This document shows, in pieces, positions 1 to 6,894 of a DNA stretch of 64,000 bases. The stretch is taken from NCBI RefSeq assembly GCF_005281345.1, contig NZ_SZXJ01000095.1, positions 337,872 to 401,871 on the forward strand, read 5' to 3'. The notes beneath the pieces were generated by a model. The model was not told where the DNA came from, ran no database searches, and saw only the letters and a list, made by a program, of their open reading frames with translations. Position numbers and translations under genes: made by a program. The stretch is from Citrobacter sp. wls619. Lineage in GTDB: Bacteria; Pseudomonadota; Gammaproteobacteria; Enterobacterales; Enterobacteriaceae. The number at the start of each line of letters is the position of its first letter. Position 1 is the stretch's first letter.

Positions 1-189
1 GTTTCAACTAGAGATCGAGATATAATATTTGATATGGGATTTACACGAAAAACAGGAGGTCGTGGAATGGGATTATTCATTTCCAAAGAGTGTTTATCTC
101 GAGATGGGTTTACCATAAAATTGGATGATTACACACCTGATCAGGGTGCTTTCTTTATTATTGAACCATCAGAAGAAAAAAGTGAATAA
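1..189 (+). CDS. C-terminal end of a histidine-kinase-like ATPase (GHKL), truncated by the window edge
   Basis: The frame is open from base 1 and ends at TAA 187-189, giving the last 62 residues. It contains FDMGFTRKTGGRGMGLFISK, which matches the F-box and G2-box (GxGxGL-type) of the ATP-binding domain of histidine kinases, followed by a short strand and the C-terminus (FFIIEPSEEKSE). The protein therefore ends with its HATPase domain. It lies 13 bp upstream of a response-receiver gene, so the two are probably cotranscribed as a sensor/receiver pair. The N-terminal part, including any phosphoacceptor His or sensor domain, is outside the window, so I cannot tell a true kinase from a GHKL ATPase that only switches conformation. 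Base composition is much more AT-rich than the chromosomal genes, which suits acquired cargo. Confidence 0.75.
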   Translation, partial: VSTRDRDIIFDMGFTRKTGGRGMGLFISKECLSRDGFTIKLDDYTPDQGAFFIIEPSEEKSE

Positions 190-202
190 CGGATATAAAT
201 AA

Positions 203-1873
203 ATGACAAGTTCTACTGATTTTCATAAACTTTCTGAAGACTGCGTTCGCCGTTTTTTACATTCTGTAGTTGCTGTAGATGACAATATGTCTTTTGGAGC
301 AGGTAGCGATACTTTCCCTACAGACGAAGATATTGATGCTTTAGTTGATCCCGACGATGAGGCTACACCAATAATAACACCATCAGCATCCCAAGGGATA
401 GAATTAACTAAATCAAAAGCAAAGATAAAAAACCATCCTTTTGATTACCAAGCTCTAGCAGAAGCTTTCGCCAAAGATGGCATTGCTTGTTGCGGATTAT
501 TAGCCAAAAGTTTTAATATTGAAGAAAGAGATATAATTACAGCATCATCCCGTAAGGCAGATATAACAATACTTGACTGGGATATGCAAAGCGATAGTGG
601 GCAATTTGCTATTGAAATAATAAAGTCGATTATCGTATCAGATATAAATTCTGGAGGGCGTTTACGTCTTCTTTCTATTTATACTGGTGAACATGTTACT
701 GCAGTTATAACTAAGTTGAACAATGAGTTAAAGAAAATATACCGTAGCGTAATAAAAAATGATGATAGTATTTTTATTGAAGATAACTATGCACTTGACC
801 AATGGTGTATAGTTGTTATTAGTAAAGACGTTTATGAAAAAGATCTTCCAAATGTATTAATAAAAAAATTCACTAACCTTACAGCTGGATTGCTATCCAA
901 CGCCGCACTCTCTTGCATCTCTGAAATAAGAGAAAAAACCCATGGAATATTAACGAAGTATAATAATAAATTAGACACTGCATATGTTTCCCACATTTTA
1001 AATTTAATGAACTCCAGAGAATCAAGGCCATATGCTTATGAAAACGCTCATGATTATGCAGTGGATTTAATTTCTGAAGAAATAAGATCAACATTGCAAA
1101 TAAGTGAAAACTTAAAGAAATCTTTAAGCAAAGATTCCTTATCCCACTGGCCTATTTTTCAATATACAAAAAATGGTCGCAAGAATTTTCTATTAACTGG
1201 AAAAAAAACACAAAAAGACTTATCAGTAGAACATCTAAGGAATATACTCTCGGCTGATTCTTTAGAAGAAATTCAACATGCTATTGAACGCGCATCTTTA
1301 GGTAAAAAGGAATACTTAAGCCAAGATGGTGAAGAAGATAAAAAATTAATGCAATTATGCTCTCTTGAAATCACGCGCAGGAATTTAAGATACCATTCTC
1401 ATATAGATAATGTATCATTAAAACAAGGGACTTTGCTTTTAGATGCATATAATTTTGTCTATCTATGCATACAACCATTATGTGATAGTGTCAGATTGCA
1501 TGAAAAAGCCGATTTTTTATTCCTCAAGGGAACGCTAGATGATAATAATTACAATTTGTTAATCGAAGATGAACATGGCGATTTTTATAAAATCAAAATG
1601 CCGGCAAAAGCTTCTAATATTATTTCATTTTCCTTTGGAGTCGAAAATGGGAACGGCGTCATCATCGGGAAAAGGAACAATCTAGTTAATACTGACTACA
1701 TCTCATTCGTTCCTTTACTCGTTGAAAGAACATCCACTCCTAAAGTATTGAAATGGATTGGGGAAATAAAAACAACGTATGCACAGAAAATTACAACTGA
1801 TATTGTTAGCAATCTTTCAAGAATAGGTTTAGATCAACATGAGTGGTTGCGAACAAAATCAAAAGATATATAA
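203..1873 (+). CDS. divergent response-receiver protein with a large uncharacterised C-terminal region (556 aa)
   Basis: Residues 15-170 have the pattern of a receiver domain: an acidic pair at the end of a hydrophobic strand (VVAVDD, D26/D27), a hydrophobic strand ending in a candidate phosphoacceptor Asp (ITILDWDM, D125 or D127), and a later strand with small hydroxyl residues (LLSIYTGE, about 157-163). An acidic insert of about 40 residues (about 35-75) interrupts the usual spacing, so this is not a canonical CheY fold. I recall a response-receiver family of this sort paired with GHKL ATPases in conflict islands, but have not checked it. Residues 170-556 match no output domain I know and contain no DNA-binding motif that I can see. 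It follows the GHKL ATPase end and is AT-rich. Likely role: receiver/effector half of a phosphorelay-like defence or stress system (inference). Confidence 0.6.
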   Translation: MTSSTDFHKLSEDCVRRFLHSVVAVDDNMSFGAGSDTFPTDEDIDALVDPDDEATPIITPSASQGIELTKSKAKIKNHPFDYQALAEAFAKDGIACCGLLAKSFNIEERDIITASSRKADITILDWDMQSDSGQFAIEIIKSIIVSDINSGGRLRLLSIYTGEHVTAVITKLNNELKKIYRSVIKNDDSIFIEDNYALDQWCIVVISKDVYEKDLPNVLIKKFTNLTAGLLSNAALSCISEIREKTHGILTKYNNKLDTAYVSHILNLMNSRESRPYAYENAHDYAVDLISEEIRSTLQISENLKKSLSKDSLSHWPIFQYTKNGRKNFLLTGKKTQKDLSVEHLRNILSADSLEEIQHAIERASLGKKEYLSQDGEEDKKLMQLCSLEITRRNLRYHSHIDNVSLKQGTLLLDAYNFVYLCIQPLCDSVRLHEKADFLFLKGTLDDNNYNLLIEDEHGDFYKIKMPAKASNIISFSFGVENGNGVIIGKRNNLVNTDYISFVPLLVERTSTPKVLKWIGEIKTTYAQKITTDIVSNLSRIGLDQHEWLRTKSKDI

Positions 1874-1883
1874 ATAATAAGAT

Positions 1884-1916
1884 ACGCCGTCGTTTTATAA
1901 AAACGACGGCGTGTAT
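1884..1916. terminator. strong hairpin terminator between convergent genes
   Basis: A perfect 12-bp stem (1884-1895 pairing with 1901-1912) around a 5-base loop TATAA, followed by GTATTTT. It sits 10 bp after the receiver gene stop and between convergent transcription units. The stem is flanked by A/T on both sides, so it may act in both directions. The rest of the gap (1917-2078) is AT-rich with weak dyads only. Confidence 0.8.
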
Positions 1917-2078
1917 TTTCAGTTAGTCAATCATGGAAGTTAATAAATATAGTTTCCCTTATATCCTATAGGAAAACTATATTATTAGCATAAAAAACAC
2001 AAACTTTATAAGATGGTATTTATGTGCTTTGTTTCCATCAATCACAATTGATATATTACCATATTGATTGATTTTATG

Positions 2079-3581
2079 TTATTTACCAAAATAACGGCAT
2101 CTTAATATACCGTCATAATATAGTGCGCGCTCTAACTCTAATACTGAAAAATTCATTTGCTCTATTTTACGCTTACTGCAGATAGCATCAAGTTTATCAT
2201 ATAGTGTTGCATCAATTGGCGCTGATGTCATCACACCAAATCCTTGAGCATTATAATGCTCTAACATATCCCCTACATCAATCAATCTTGTTGCAGATAA
2301 TGACTTCGAATTTGTTATAAGTTTGCACTGGAAAATCCATTTACGAGGAATATCTCCAGCAGTTCTTGGAATATCAAACACTTCAATATCCCTCCCTCCA
2401 TCTCTGGAGCGAGACTTACCATATTTTCTTATTGTGTCAGAATTAAACCTTGGATGCGTATGAATTACATCATAACAAAGCTGCTCAAATTGTTCATCGG
2501 AAAGAGAATCCCATTTGCAACTGATATTATCAGGAAGATTTATATAATTAGCGAATGCTAATGATATTGTTCTAAACTTATCGTAGATTCTTTTTATTGC
2601 ATTTATTGAAAGTATTTTTGTGTCATATAAAAGATGCCAACATTTGCCATCATAAGCAGCAGTCATTGTTCCATTAGGATCTATCATACATTTATTTATA
2701 TTCTGAGATGAAATATAAGCATGTTCAATAGCAAACATTTTTGGATCATATATATCTCTATCTGACCAATCGTACTCTTCTGTTTCTTTATCTCCTTCAG
2801 CATCGGCAAACATTGCAAGGCTACTACAAATCATTGAGTTAATATATTGCTTCATCGGAAAATATGCAACCAGACCATCCGCCATTACATAAGAAGTATC
2901 ATTTATTATCAATATTTCTGCTGGTAATAGCGTCTCAGTTCGATATTTTTGACCGGTAACTTCAAAAAAGTGATTAAGATTTAAATCATCAGGAAATAGC
3001 CATCCTGCCTTAGAGACATAGCAATTATTATCTAATTTACTACTAAAGGAACTTCTCCAATATCCGAACGCCCTCTCAGGATATTTTTTTAACTCGTCAT
3101 GATATAATTCAGGTGATTCAGATAACATTTCACAATAAGCCCCCTCTATTAAGTTCGCATAGTAATCGTCTGCTATTTCGGGGAGCCTAATAGGGTGGTT
3201 TTCTAATTCCAGTTCAAAATCTAAAACTTTATCGCGTACAGATTGGTAGAATACTGAATTACCATCATCACCCCTACAATATAAGGAGATACATTCTTCG
3301 AGGGCGATTTTTATATTAATGCTTGGCTCATGAATTATTAAACACAATCGAGTCTTATGCGTCCCTAAAGGGTAATCATAAACCACATTAGCGACCTTGG
3401 CTTCTGACGCTAATCTCTCACCAACCCATATTGCTTCTAAATAGTCATCACAAATATCTATATATGAATTTGTAACTCCAATACTATCCAATGGGATGTA
3501 TATTTTTAGAACATCAGACTCCTTTATATCTAGTTCAAAGATATCCTCAACTTCCATTTTGCCGAGATCTAATTCTAACAT
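2079..3581 (-). CDS. Mrr-like PD-(D/E)XK restriction endonuclease with a long unknown N-terminal region (500 aa)
   Basis: The C-terminal 140 residues look like an Mrr_cat-type nuclease: a helix EQFEQLCYDVI (about 363-373), then DGGRDIEVF with catalytic-type D398, then WIFQCK with Q418-x-K420, the usual D-(x)n-QxK arrangement of the Mrr branch. A Rossmann-like tail (GFGVMTSAPID) follows. Residues 1-355 match nothing I recognise and could be a sensor or modified-DNA-binding region. Mrr-type enzymes cut foreign, often methylated, DNA. The gene is convergent with the receiver gene, separated by a hairpin, and is AT-rich like it, so both may belong to one acquired defence cassette. No methyltransferase is visible in the window, which supports a stand-alone (type IV-like) activity. 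Confidence 0.7.
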   Translation of the reverse strand: MLELDLGKMEVEDIFELDIKESDVLKIYIPLDSIGVTNSYIDICDDYLEAIWVGERLASEAKVANVVYDYPLGTHKTRLCLIIHEPSINIKIALEECISLYCRGDDGNSVFYQSVRDKVLDFELELENHPIRLPEIADDYYANLIEGAYCEMLSESPELYHDELKKYPERAFGYWRSSFSSKLDNNCYVSKAGWLFPDDLNLNHFFEVTGQKYRTETLLPAEILIINDTSYVMADGLVAYFPMKQYINSMICSSLAMFADAEGDKETEEYDWSDRDIYDPKMFAIEHAYISSQNINKCMIDPNGTMTAAYDGKCWHLLYDTKILSINAIKRIYDKFRTISLAFANYINLPDNISCKWDSLSDEQFEQLCYDVIHTHPRFNSDTIRKYGKSRSRDGGRDIEVFDIPRTAGDIPRKWIFQCKLITNSKSLSATRLIDVGDMLEHYNAQGFGVMTSAPIDATLYDKLDAICSKRKIEQMNFSVLELERALYYDGILRCRYFGK

Positions 3582-3639
3582 TTCAAATAGCCTTAACCAA
3601 TATTAAAGACTCTTAAAAAGAATTATCATATTTAAAGTT

Positions 3640-3830
3640 AACCCGCAACCATAGCCTTTGGATTATGATGCTTGCTGGTAAGTATAGCCTTTCCGCCGTT
3701 TATATCCTCGAACGGACAATACTCAGCACCTAATGCCACCTATAAGCAGGGCATTCGTCTCTGCCAAGCAATGTTTCTCAATTTTCCTCACTGGAGAAAC
3801 ACGTTGGCCTACTTCATTTGACTTCGAATC
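3640..3830 (+). repeat. degenerate copy of an island leader sequence (copy 1)
   Basis: This stretch lines up, with many substitutions, with 5128-5325: CCCGCAACCA-AGCCTT, then CGGACA followed by a CTCAGCACCTAAT-type block, then GCAGGG-ATTC, GTTTCTC, and finally TCACTGGAGAAA just upstream of the start codon of the downstream gene in the intact copy. Here no ATG-initiated product like that at 5302 follows; reading frames after TCACTGGAGAAA are short. It is best read as the decayed leader and 5' end of a paralogue. The remainder of the 3582-4062 gap holds no gene I can support; the spurious small frame at 3733-3924 lies inside this remnant. Confidence 0.6.
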
Positions 3831-4062
3831 ATCGACTGTCTCATATAGCCTCCAGAAGAGGCTGGGCTATGCTGCATCCAGCAGTTTCTTCTGCTCGGTT
3901 ATACATGATTACCAACTCCTGTAAATAAGCAAAGGTTACCTTTCACAATTACAGACATAAAACGTCAATTTTGCTCTAACCAACGTGACGATCAACAATT
4001 GAATTTCAGCGTTTTTGCGAGCATGATCGCAATAACATCAGCCTGTTACCCGGTTCATTCCT

Positions 4063-4935
4063 ATGATATCTCTCGAAACGCTGAAATCAGCCATCTCCAA
4101 CGTTTCCGTGTGGCGTCAGGGTGACGTATGCGCGCCGCACAAGCCGTTGCTGCTGTTGTTTGTGTTATCGCAGTACAAAGTAGGCCACCCGCGCCTGTTT
4201 AACTACGGCCTAGAGATCCACGAACCGCTCACTCACCTGCTGAAAGAGTTTGGCCCCAAGCGGCACACTGACTATCCAAATATGCCTTTCTGGCGGCTCA
4301 GAACTGATGGCTTCTGGGAAATCACTAACGCGGAAGGCTGTAAACCCCGTAAAGGCAACACCCAACCGACCAAGAAAGAGTTAATTGATAACCAAGTAGC
4401 GGGCGGCTTTGATGAAACAGCTTACCACCACTTACTTGCACACCCTGAAGTAATCGACCAACTGGCCCAGCAGATCCTGATCGATCGTTTCCCCGAGAGT
4501 ATTCAGCGGATCCTCGCCAACCAACTGGGTCTGGATTTTATCGATCGTTCGAAGAACCGCGATCCGCGCTTCAGAGATATCGTTCTCCGGGCTTACCATT
4601 CGCGATGTGCTTTCTGCGGTTACGACCTACGGCTGGATGGTGCGCTGGTTGGTATTGAAGCAGCCCATATCCACTGGAAAACCTATGGTGGGCCGTGTGT
4701 GGTTAACAATGGTCTGGCGCTGTGTTCTCTGCACCATGATGCTTTTGATATGGGCGCATTCGGGCTGGATGAAAGCCTGACTATCCGTATCTCCGGCGGC
4801 GTCAGCCGTAGCCCGGTAGTGGATAATCTGTTCTGGCAACGGAACGGCCAGCAGTTGCATCTTCCTCATGACATATCGCTGTGGCCCACTGAACAATACG
4901 TCGGCTGGCATCGTAAGCAGATCTTCAAAGCCTGA
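4063..4935 (+). CDS. phosphorothioated-DNA-binding type IV restriction endonuclease (SBD-HNH), 290 aa
   Basis: The N-terminal half has VWRQGDVCAPHKPLLLL (residues 16-32), resembling the sulfur-binding (SBD) domain of ScoMcrA-type enzymes, where an APHKPLLLL-like helix is typical. The C-terminal half is an HNH nuclease of the ββα-metal type: C182-x2-C185, then IEAAHI with H202, NNGLALC (N215-C221), and HHDAFD (H224/H225). Enzymes of this architecture recognise DNA with phosphorothioate backbone modification (dnd systems) and cleave nearby; whether this one needs sulfur-modified DNA is inferred from the domain. No dnd genes are visible here, so it would act as a barrier against modified incoming DNA. 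Codon usage is less AT-rich than the Mrr-like gene, suggesting a separate origin within the island. Confidence 0.75.
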   Translation: MISLETLKSAISNVSVWRQGDVCAPHKPLLLLFVLSQYKVGHPRLFNYGLEIHEPLTHLLKEFGPKRHTDYPNMPFWRLRTDGFWEITNAEGCKPRKGNTQPTKKELIDNQVAGGFDETAYHHLLAHPEVIDQLAQQILIDRFPESIQRILANQLGLDFIDRSKNRDPRFRDIVLRAYHSRCAFCGYDLRLDGALVGIEAAHIHWKTYGGPCVVNNGLALCSLHHDAFDMGAFGLDESLTIRISGGVSRSPVVDNLFWQRNGQQLHLPHDISLWPTEQYVGWHRKQIFKA

Positions 4936-4975
4936 GCCGTAAGCTTCGCAGGTATCATCGATTGCCCAATATGCT

Positions 4976-5022
4976 TTATCCCCTCCAGAGGATAAATTAC
5001 CTTTATCCCCTGTAGCGGATAA
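4976..5022. promoter_or_regulatory. two tandem TTATCC...GGATAA dyads, candidate operators
   Basis: Two 20-bp imperfect palindromes lie in tandem: TTATCCCCTCCAGAGGATAA at 4976-4995 and TTATCCCCTGTAGCGGATAA at 5003-5022. Outer arms (TTATCC/GGATAA) are identical in both and start 27 bp apart. They sit just after the HNH gene and about 280 bp upstream of the next start codon, in a 366-bp region without a gene. Spacing and symmetry suggest cooperative binding of a dimeric regulator; the protein is unknown. Confidence 0.5.
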
Positions 5023-5127
5023 CCCTTGCACACCAAAGTGGATTCAGGAATAACGACTCCCAGACTCTCTCGCTGAACAACCAGGCTCTTGATTATTATT
5101 TATACCGTATTAATCTGGACGAAGTTC

Positions 5128-5301
5128 ACCCCGCAACCAGAGCCTTCAGGTTGCCACCTACCCGGTGAGGCTCGCCTTTTCGTCCGCTCCGTATCATCCT
5201 CACGGACAGCGCTTAGCGCCTGATACATCCTCTACCCCACCATGCAGGGAATTCCTCCCTGTCGGGCGGTGTTTCTCTGCTTTCATCACTGGAGAAATAC
5301 T
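5128..5301 (+). repeat. island leader sequence (copy 2) preceding a small gene
   Basis: A leader shared with 3640-3830 (degenerate) and, in its 3' part, with 5596-5679. Common blocks include CATCCTCTAC, a CCCATGC-GG segment, an inverted TCCC...GGG motif, and a purine-rich site before the ATG (CACTGGAGAAATACT-ATG). It contains a small inverted repeat (TTCCTCCCTGTCGGGCGG) that could fold next to the ribosome-binding site. Confidence 0.55.
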
Positions 5302-5595
5302 ATGCCAACTTCATCCATCACTGAAGCAACATCCTTATCATTGTCTATCTCATCTGAGGCCTGGGAAAAGGTAGTCAGTTTTCCACCCGATCCCTCTCAG
5401 GAAGACGACCGTCTCGAAAACCTGATTGTCGCGACCATACTGACATTCAAAAGCGCAGGCCCAGACCGTAAGAGTATTAATTTCGGTCTGTACTGTTTTC
5501 CCGCCGACGGCAGCAGCAATGTACCGCTGATGACGCCGCTGCGCTTAACCCTTGAAGATGATCACTTGTTGGTTACTGCCCTTCACACCAGCTGA
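5302..5595 (+). CDS. small hypothetical island protein (97 aa)
   Basis: I chose the start at 5302 because GGAGAAA lies 7 bp upstream and the preceding codons of the open frame fall in the repeated leader. The product is acidic, starts MPTSSITEATSLSL, and has alternating hydrophobic stretches (LENLIVATILTF, INFGLYCFPA, LRLTLEDDHLLVTAL) suggesting a small α/β protein. No motif or family is recognised and there is no signal peptide or membrane segment. It sits directly upstream of the ArdC-like gene behind a related leader, so it is probably part of the maintenance or regulatory set of the integrative element. Confidence 0.6.
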   Translation: MPTSSITEATSLSLSISSEAWEKVVSFPPDPSQEDDRLENLIVATILTFKSAGPDRKSINFGLYCFPADGSSNVPLMTPLRLTLEDDHLLVTALHTS

Positions 5596-5679
5596 TTACC
5601 TCAGCATCCTCTACTCCCATGCCGGGTGACTCCCGACCGGGAGCGCTGTACCCGGCTTCTTTATCATGAGGTTACGCTT
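5596..5679 (+). repeat. island leader sequence (copy 3) preceding the ArdC-like gene
   Basis: Related to the 3' half of 5128-5301: GCATCCTCTACTCCCATGC-GGGTGACTCC, then an inverted repeat CTCCCGACCGGGAG, CCCGG-TTCT and TTTATCATGAGG before ATG 5680. The order of blocks relative to the start codon is the same as in copy 2, so the element seems to bring a common translation or attenuation leader to successive genes. Confidence 0.5.
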
Positions 5680-6591
5680 ATGAACAGAAGCAACGATCTT
5701 TACCAAAAAGTCACCGATGAAATTATCGCCGCGCTGGAGAAAGGTGTGATCCCCTGGGTTCGCCCGTGGCGAGAAGGGGAACCGGTGGTGCCGATGAATG
5801 CCCTGTCCGGGCGGTTTTATCACGGCATCAATATTCCTCTGCTCTGGAACAGCGCAGAACGACAGGGATATGAAAGCGATCGCTGGCTGACCTTCACTCA
5901 AATTCGCAATGCGGGCGGTAACATCCGCAAAGGCGAAAAATCTACACTGGCCGTGTTTTATCTGCCCCAGCAGCGCGAGGTAGTAGACAGCAACGGGAAC
6001 GCGGTTTTTGATGCTGACGGCAACCCTAAAGTGACGTCCTACGCCGTGGTACGCGAGTTCCGGCTGTTCAACATTCAGCAATGCGAAGATCTGCCGGAGG
6101 CGTTTTCACAACCTGTCGTGATGGTCGATGACCCTATCGCCGCTGCCGAGCAGGTTGCCCGGCAAAGCTCGGTAGTGATCACTCACCGACGCCAGAATCG
6201 GGCGTATTACTCGCCGGGACGCGACTGTATCATCATGCCGCATCCTGAGCAGTTCACTTCGCTTGAGGATTATTACGGCACGCTGCTGCATGAACTGACG
6301 CACGCTACCGGACACGCTTCACGGCTGAACCGGGACGGCATCACTGCCGGAAAGCATACCTTCGGCGATCCGACGTACAGTTTTGAAGAGCTGGTCGCCG
6401 AAATGGGAGCGGCTTTCCTGTGTGCTCACGTTGGCATCCAGTCGAAGCTACAGCATGACAGTTACATCGCATCGTGGCTGAAGGTGTTGCGGCAGGACAA
6501 AAAAGCGATTTTCCGCGCCAGCGGTTTAGCGCGTAATGCCTGTGAATACCTGCTTGAACGGGCGCAGCAACCGTTAGCGCTGAGCGCATGA
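5680..6591 (+). CDS. ArdC-like antirestriction protein / zinc metallopeptidase-fold (303 aa)
   Basis: The start is at 5680 (ATGAGG-TTACGCTT-ATG) rather than the longer open frame, because residues from MNRSNDLYQKVTDEII match the ArdC N-terminal (ssDNA-binding) domain, with the typical IPWVRPW and LTFTQIRNAGGNIRKGEK segments (residues about 24-87). The C-terminal half has the metallopeptidase motif HELTH (H204-E205-H208) in LLHELTHATGH, with a downstream acidic helix FEELVAEMGAAF that would supply the third ligand. ArdC proteins travel on conjugative plasmids and integrative elements and protect incoming DNA from restriction. It is adjacent to two restriction-type nucleases in the same island, so element and cargo combine attack and protection functions. 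Confidence 0.8.
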   Translation: MNRSNDLYQKVTDEIIAALEKGVIPWVRPWREGEPVVPMNALSGRFYHGINIPLLWNSAERQGYESDRWLTFTQIRNAGGNIRKGEKSTLAVFYLPQQREVVDSNGNAVFDADGNPKVTSYAVVREFRLFNIQQCEDLPEAFSQPVVMVDDPIAAAEQVARQSSVVITHRRQNRAYYSPGRDCIIMPHPEQFTSLEDYYGTLLHELTHATGHASRLNRDGITAGKHTFGDPTYSFEELVAEMGAAFLCAHVGIQSKLQHDSYIASWLKVLRQDKKAIFRASGLARNACEYLLERAQQPLALSA

Positions 6592-6759
6592 CCTTCATAT
6601 CAACGGCGGAGCATCCTGCTCTGCCGTTTTTCTCCACTCCAATAAATTTGCGTGGCCCAATAAACAATTTCGCCCCAAATCTGACGGCACCAAAAGGCAA
6701 AATCCAAAGGGTGAAGGGGAAGAGAGTGAAGGGGGAACGGACTTACCCGAAAAAGGTTC

Positions 6760-6880
6760 TTCCCTTCGTCTTTCGAGTTGCAGATGCGTTGGCTTTCCTC
6801 GCTCACCCCAGTCACTTACTTATGTAAGCTCCTAGGGATTCACTGCGTCGCCGCCTTCCTGCACCTCAAAATCCATTGGG
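6760..6880. repeat. ERIC (IRU) element
   Basis: Contains the ERIC core on the minus strand: CGCTCACCCCAGTCACTTAC followed by TTATGTAAGCTCC-AGGGATTCAC, with terminal TTCGAGTTGCAG and GCCGCCTTCCTGCA arms. It lies in the 303-bp gap between the ArdC-like and relaxase genes; 6592-6759 otherwise holds no supported gene. Confidence 0.9.
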
Positions 6881-6894
6881 AATAAAGGGCCATT

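Noticed and set aside
1948..1983. Imperfect dyad around ATAGTTTCCC ... GGAAAACTAT
   Set aside because: Mismatched stem in an AT-rich gap; the hairpin at 1884-1912 already accounts for termination.
3733..3924. 63-codon plus-strand frame upstream of the HNH gene
   Set aside because: It is inside the degenerate leader copy, with no sensible protein features.
4063..4935. Full Dnd/phosphorothioation system
   Set aside because: Only the SBD-HNH gene is present in the window; no dndBCDE or dndFGH homologue was seen.
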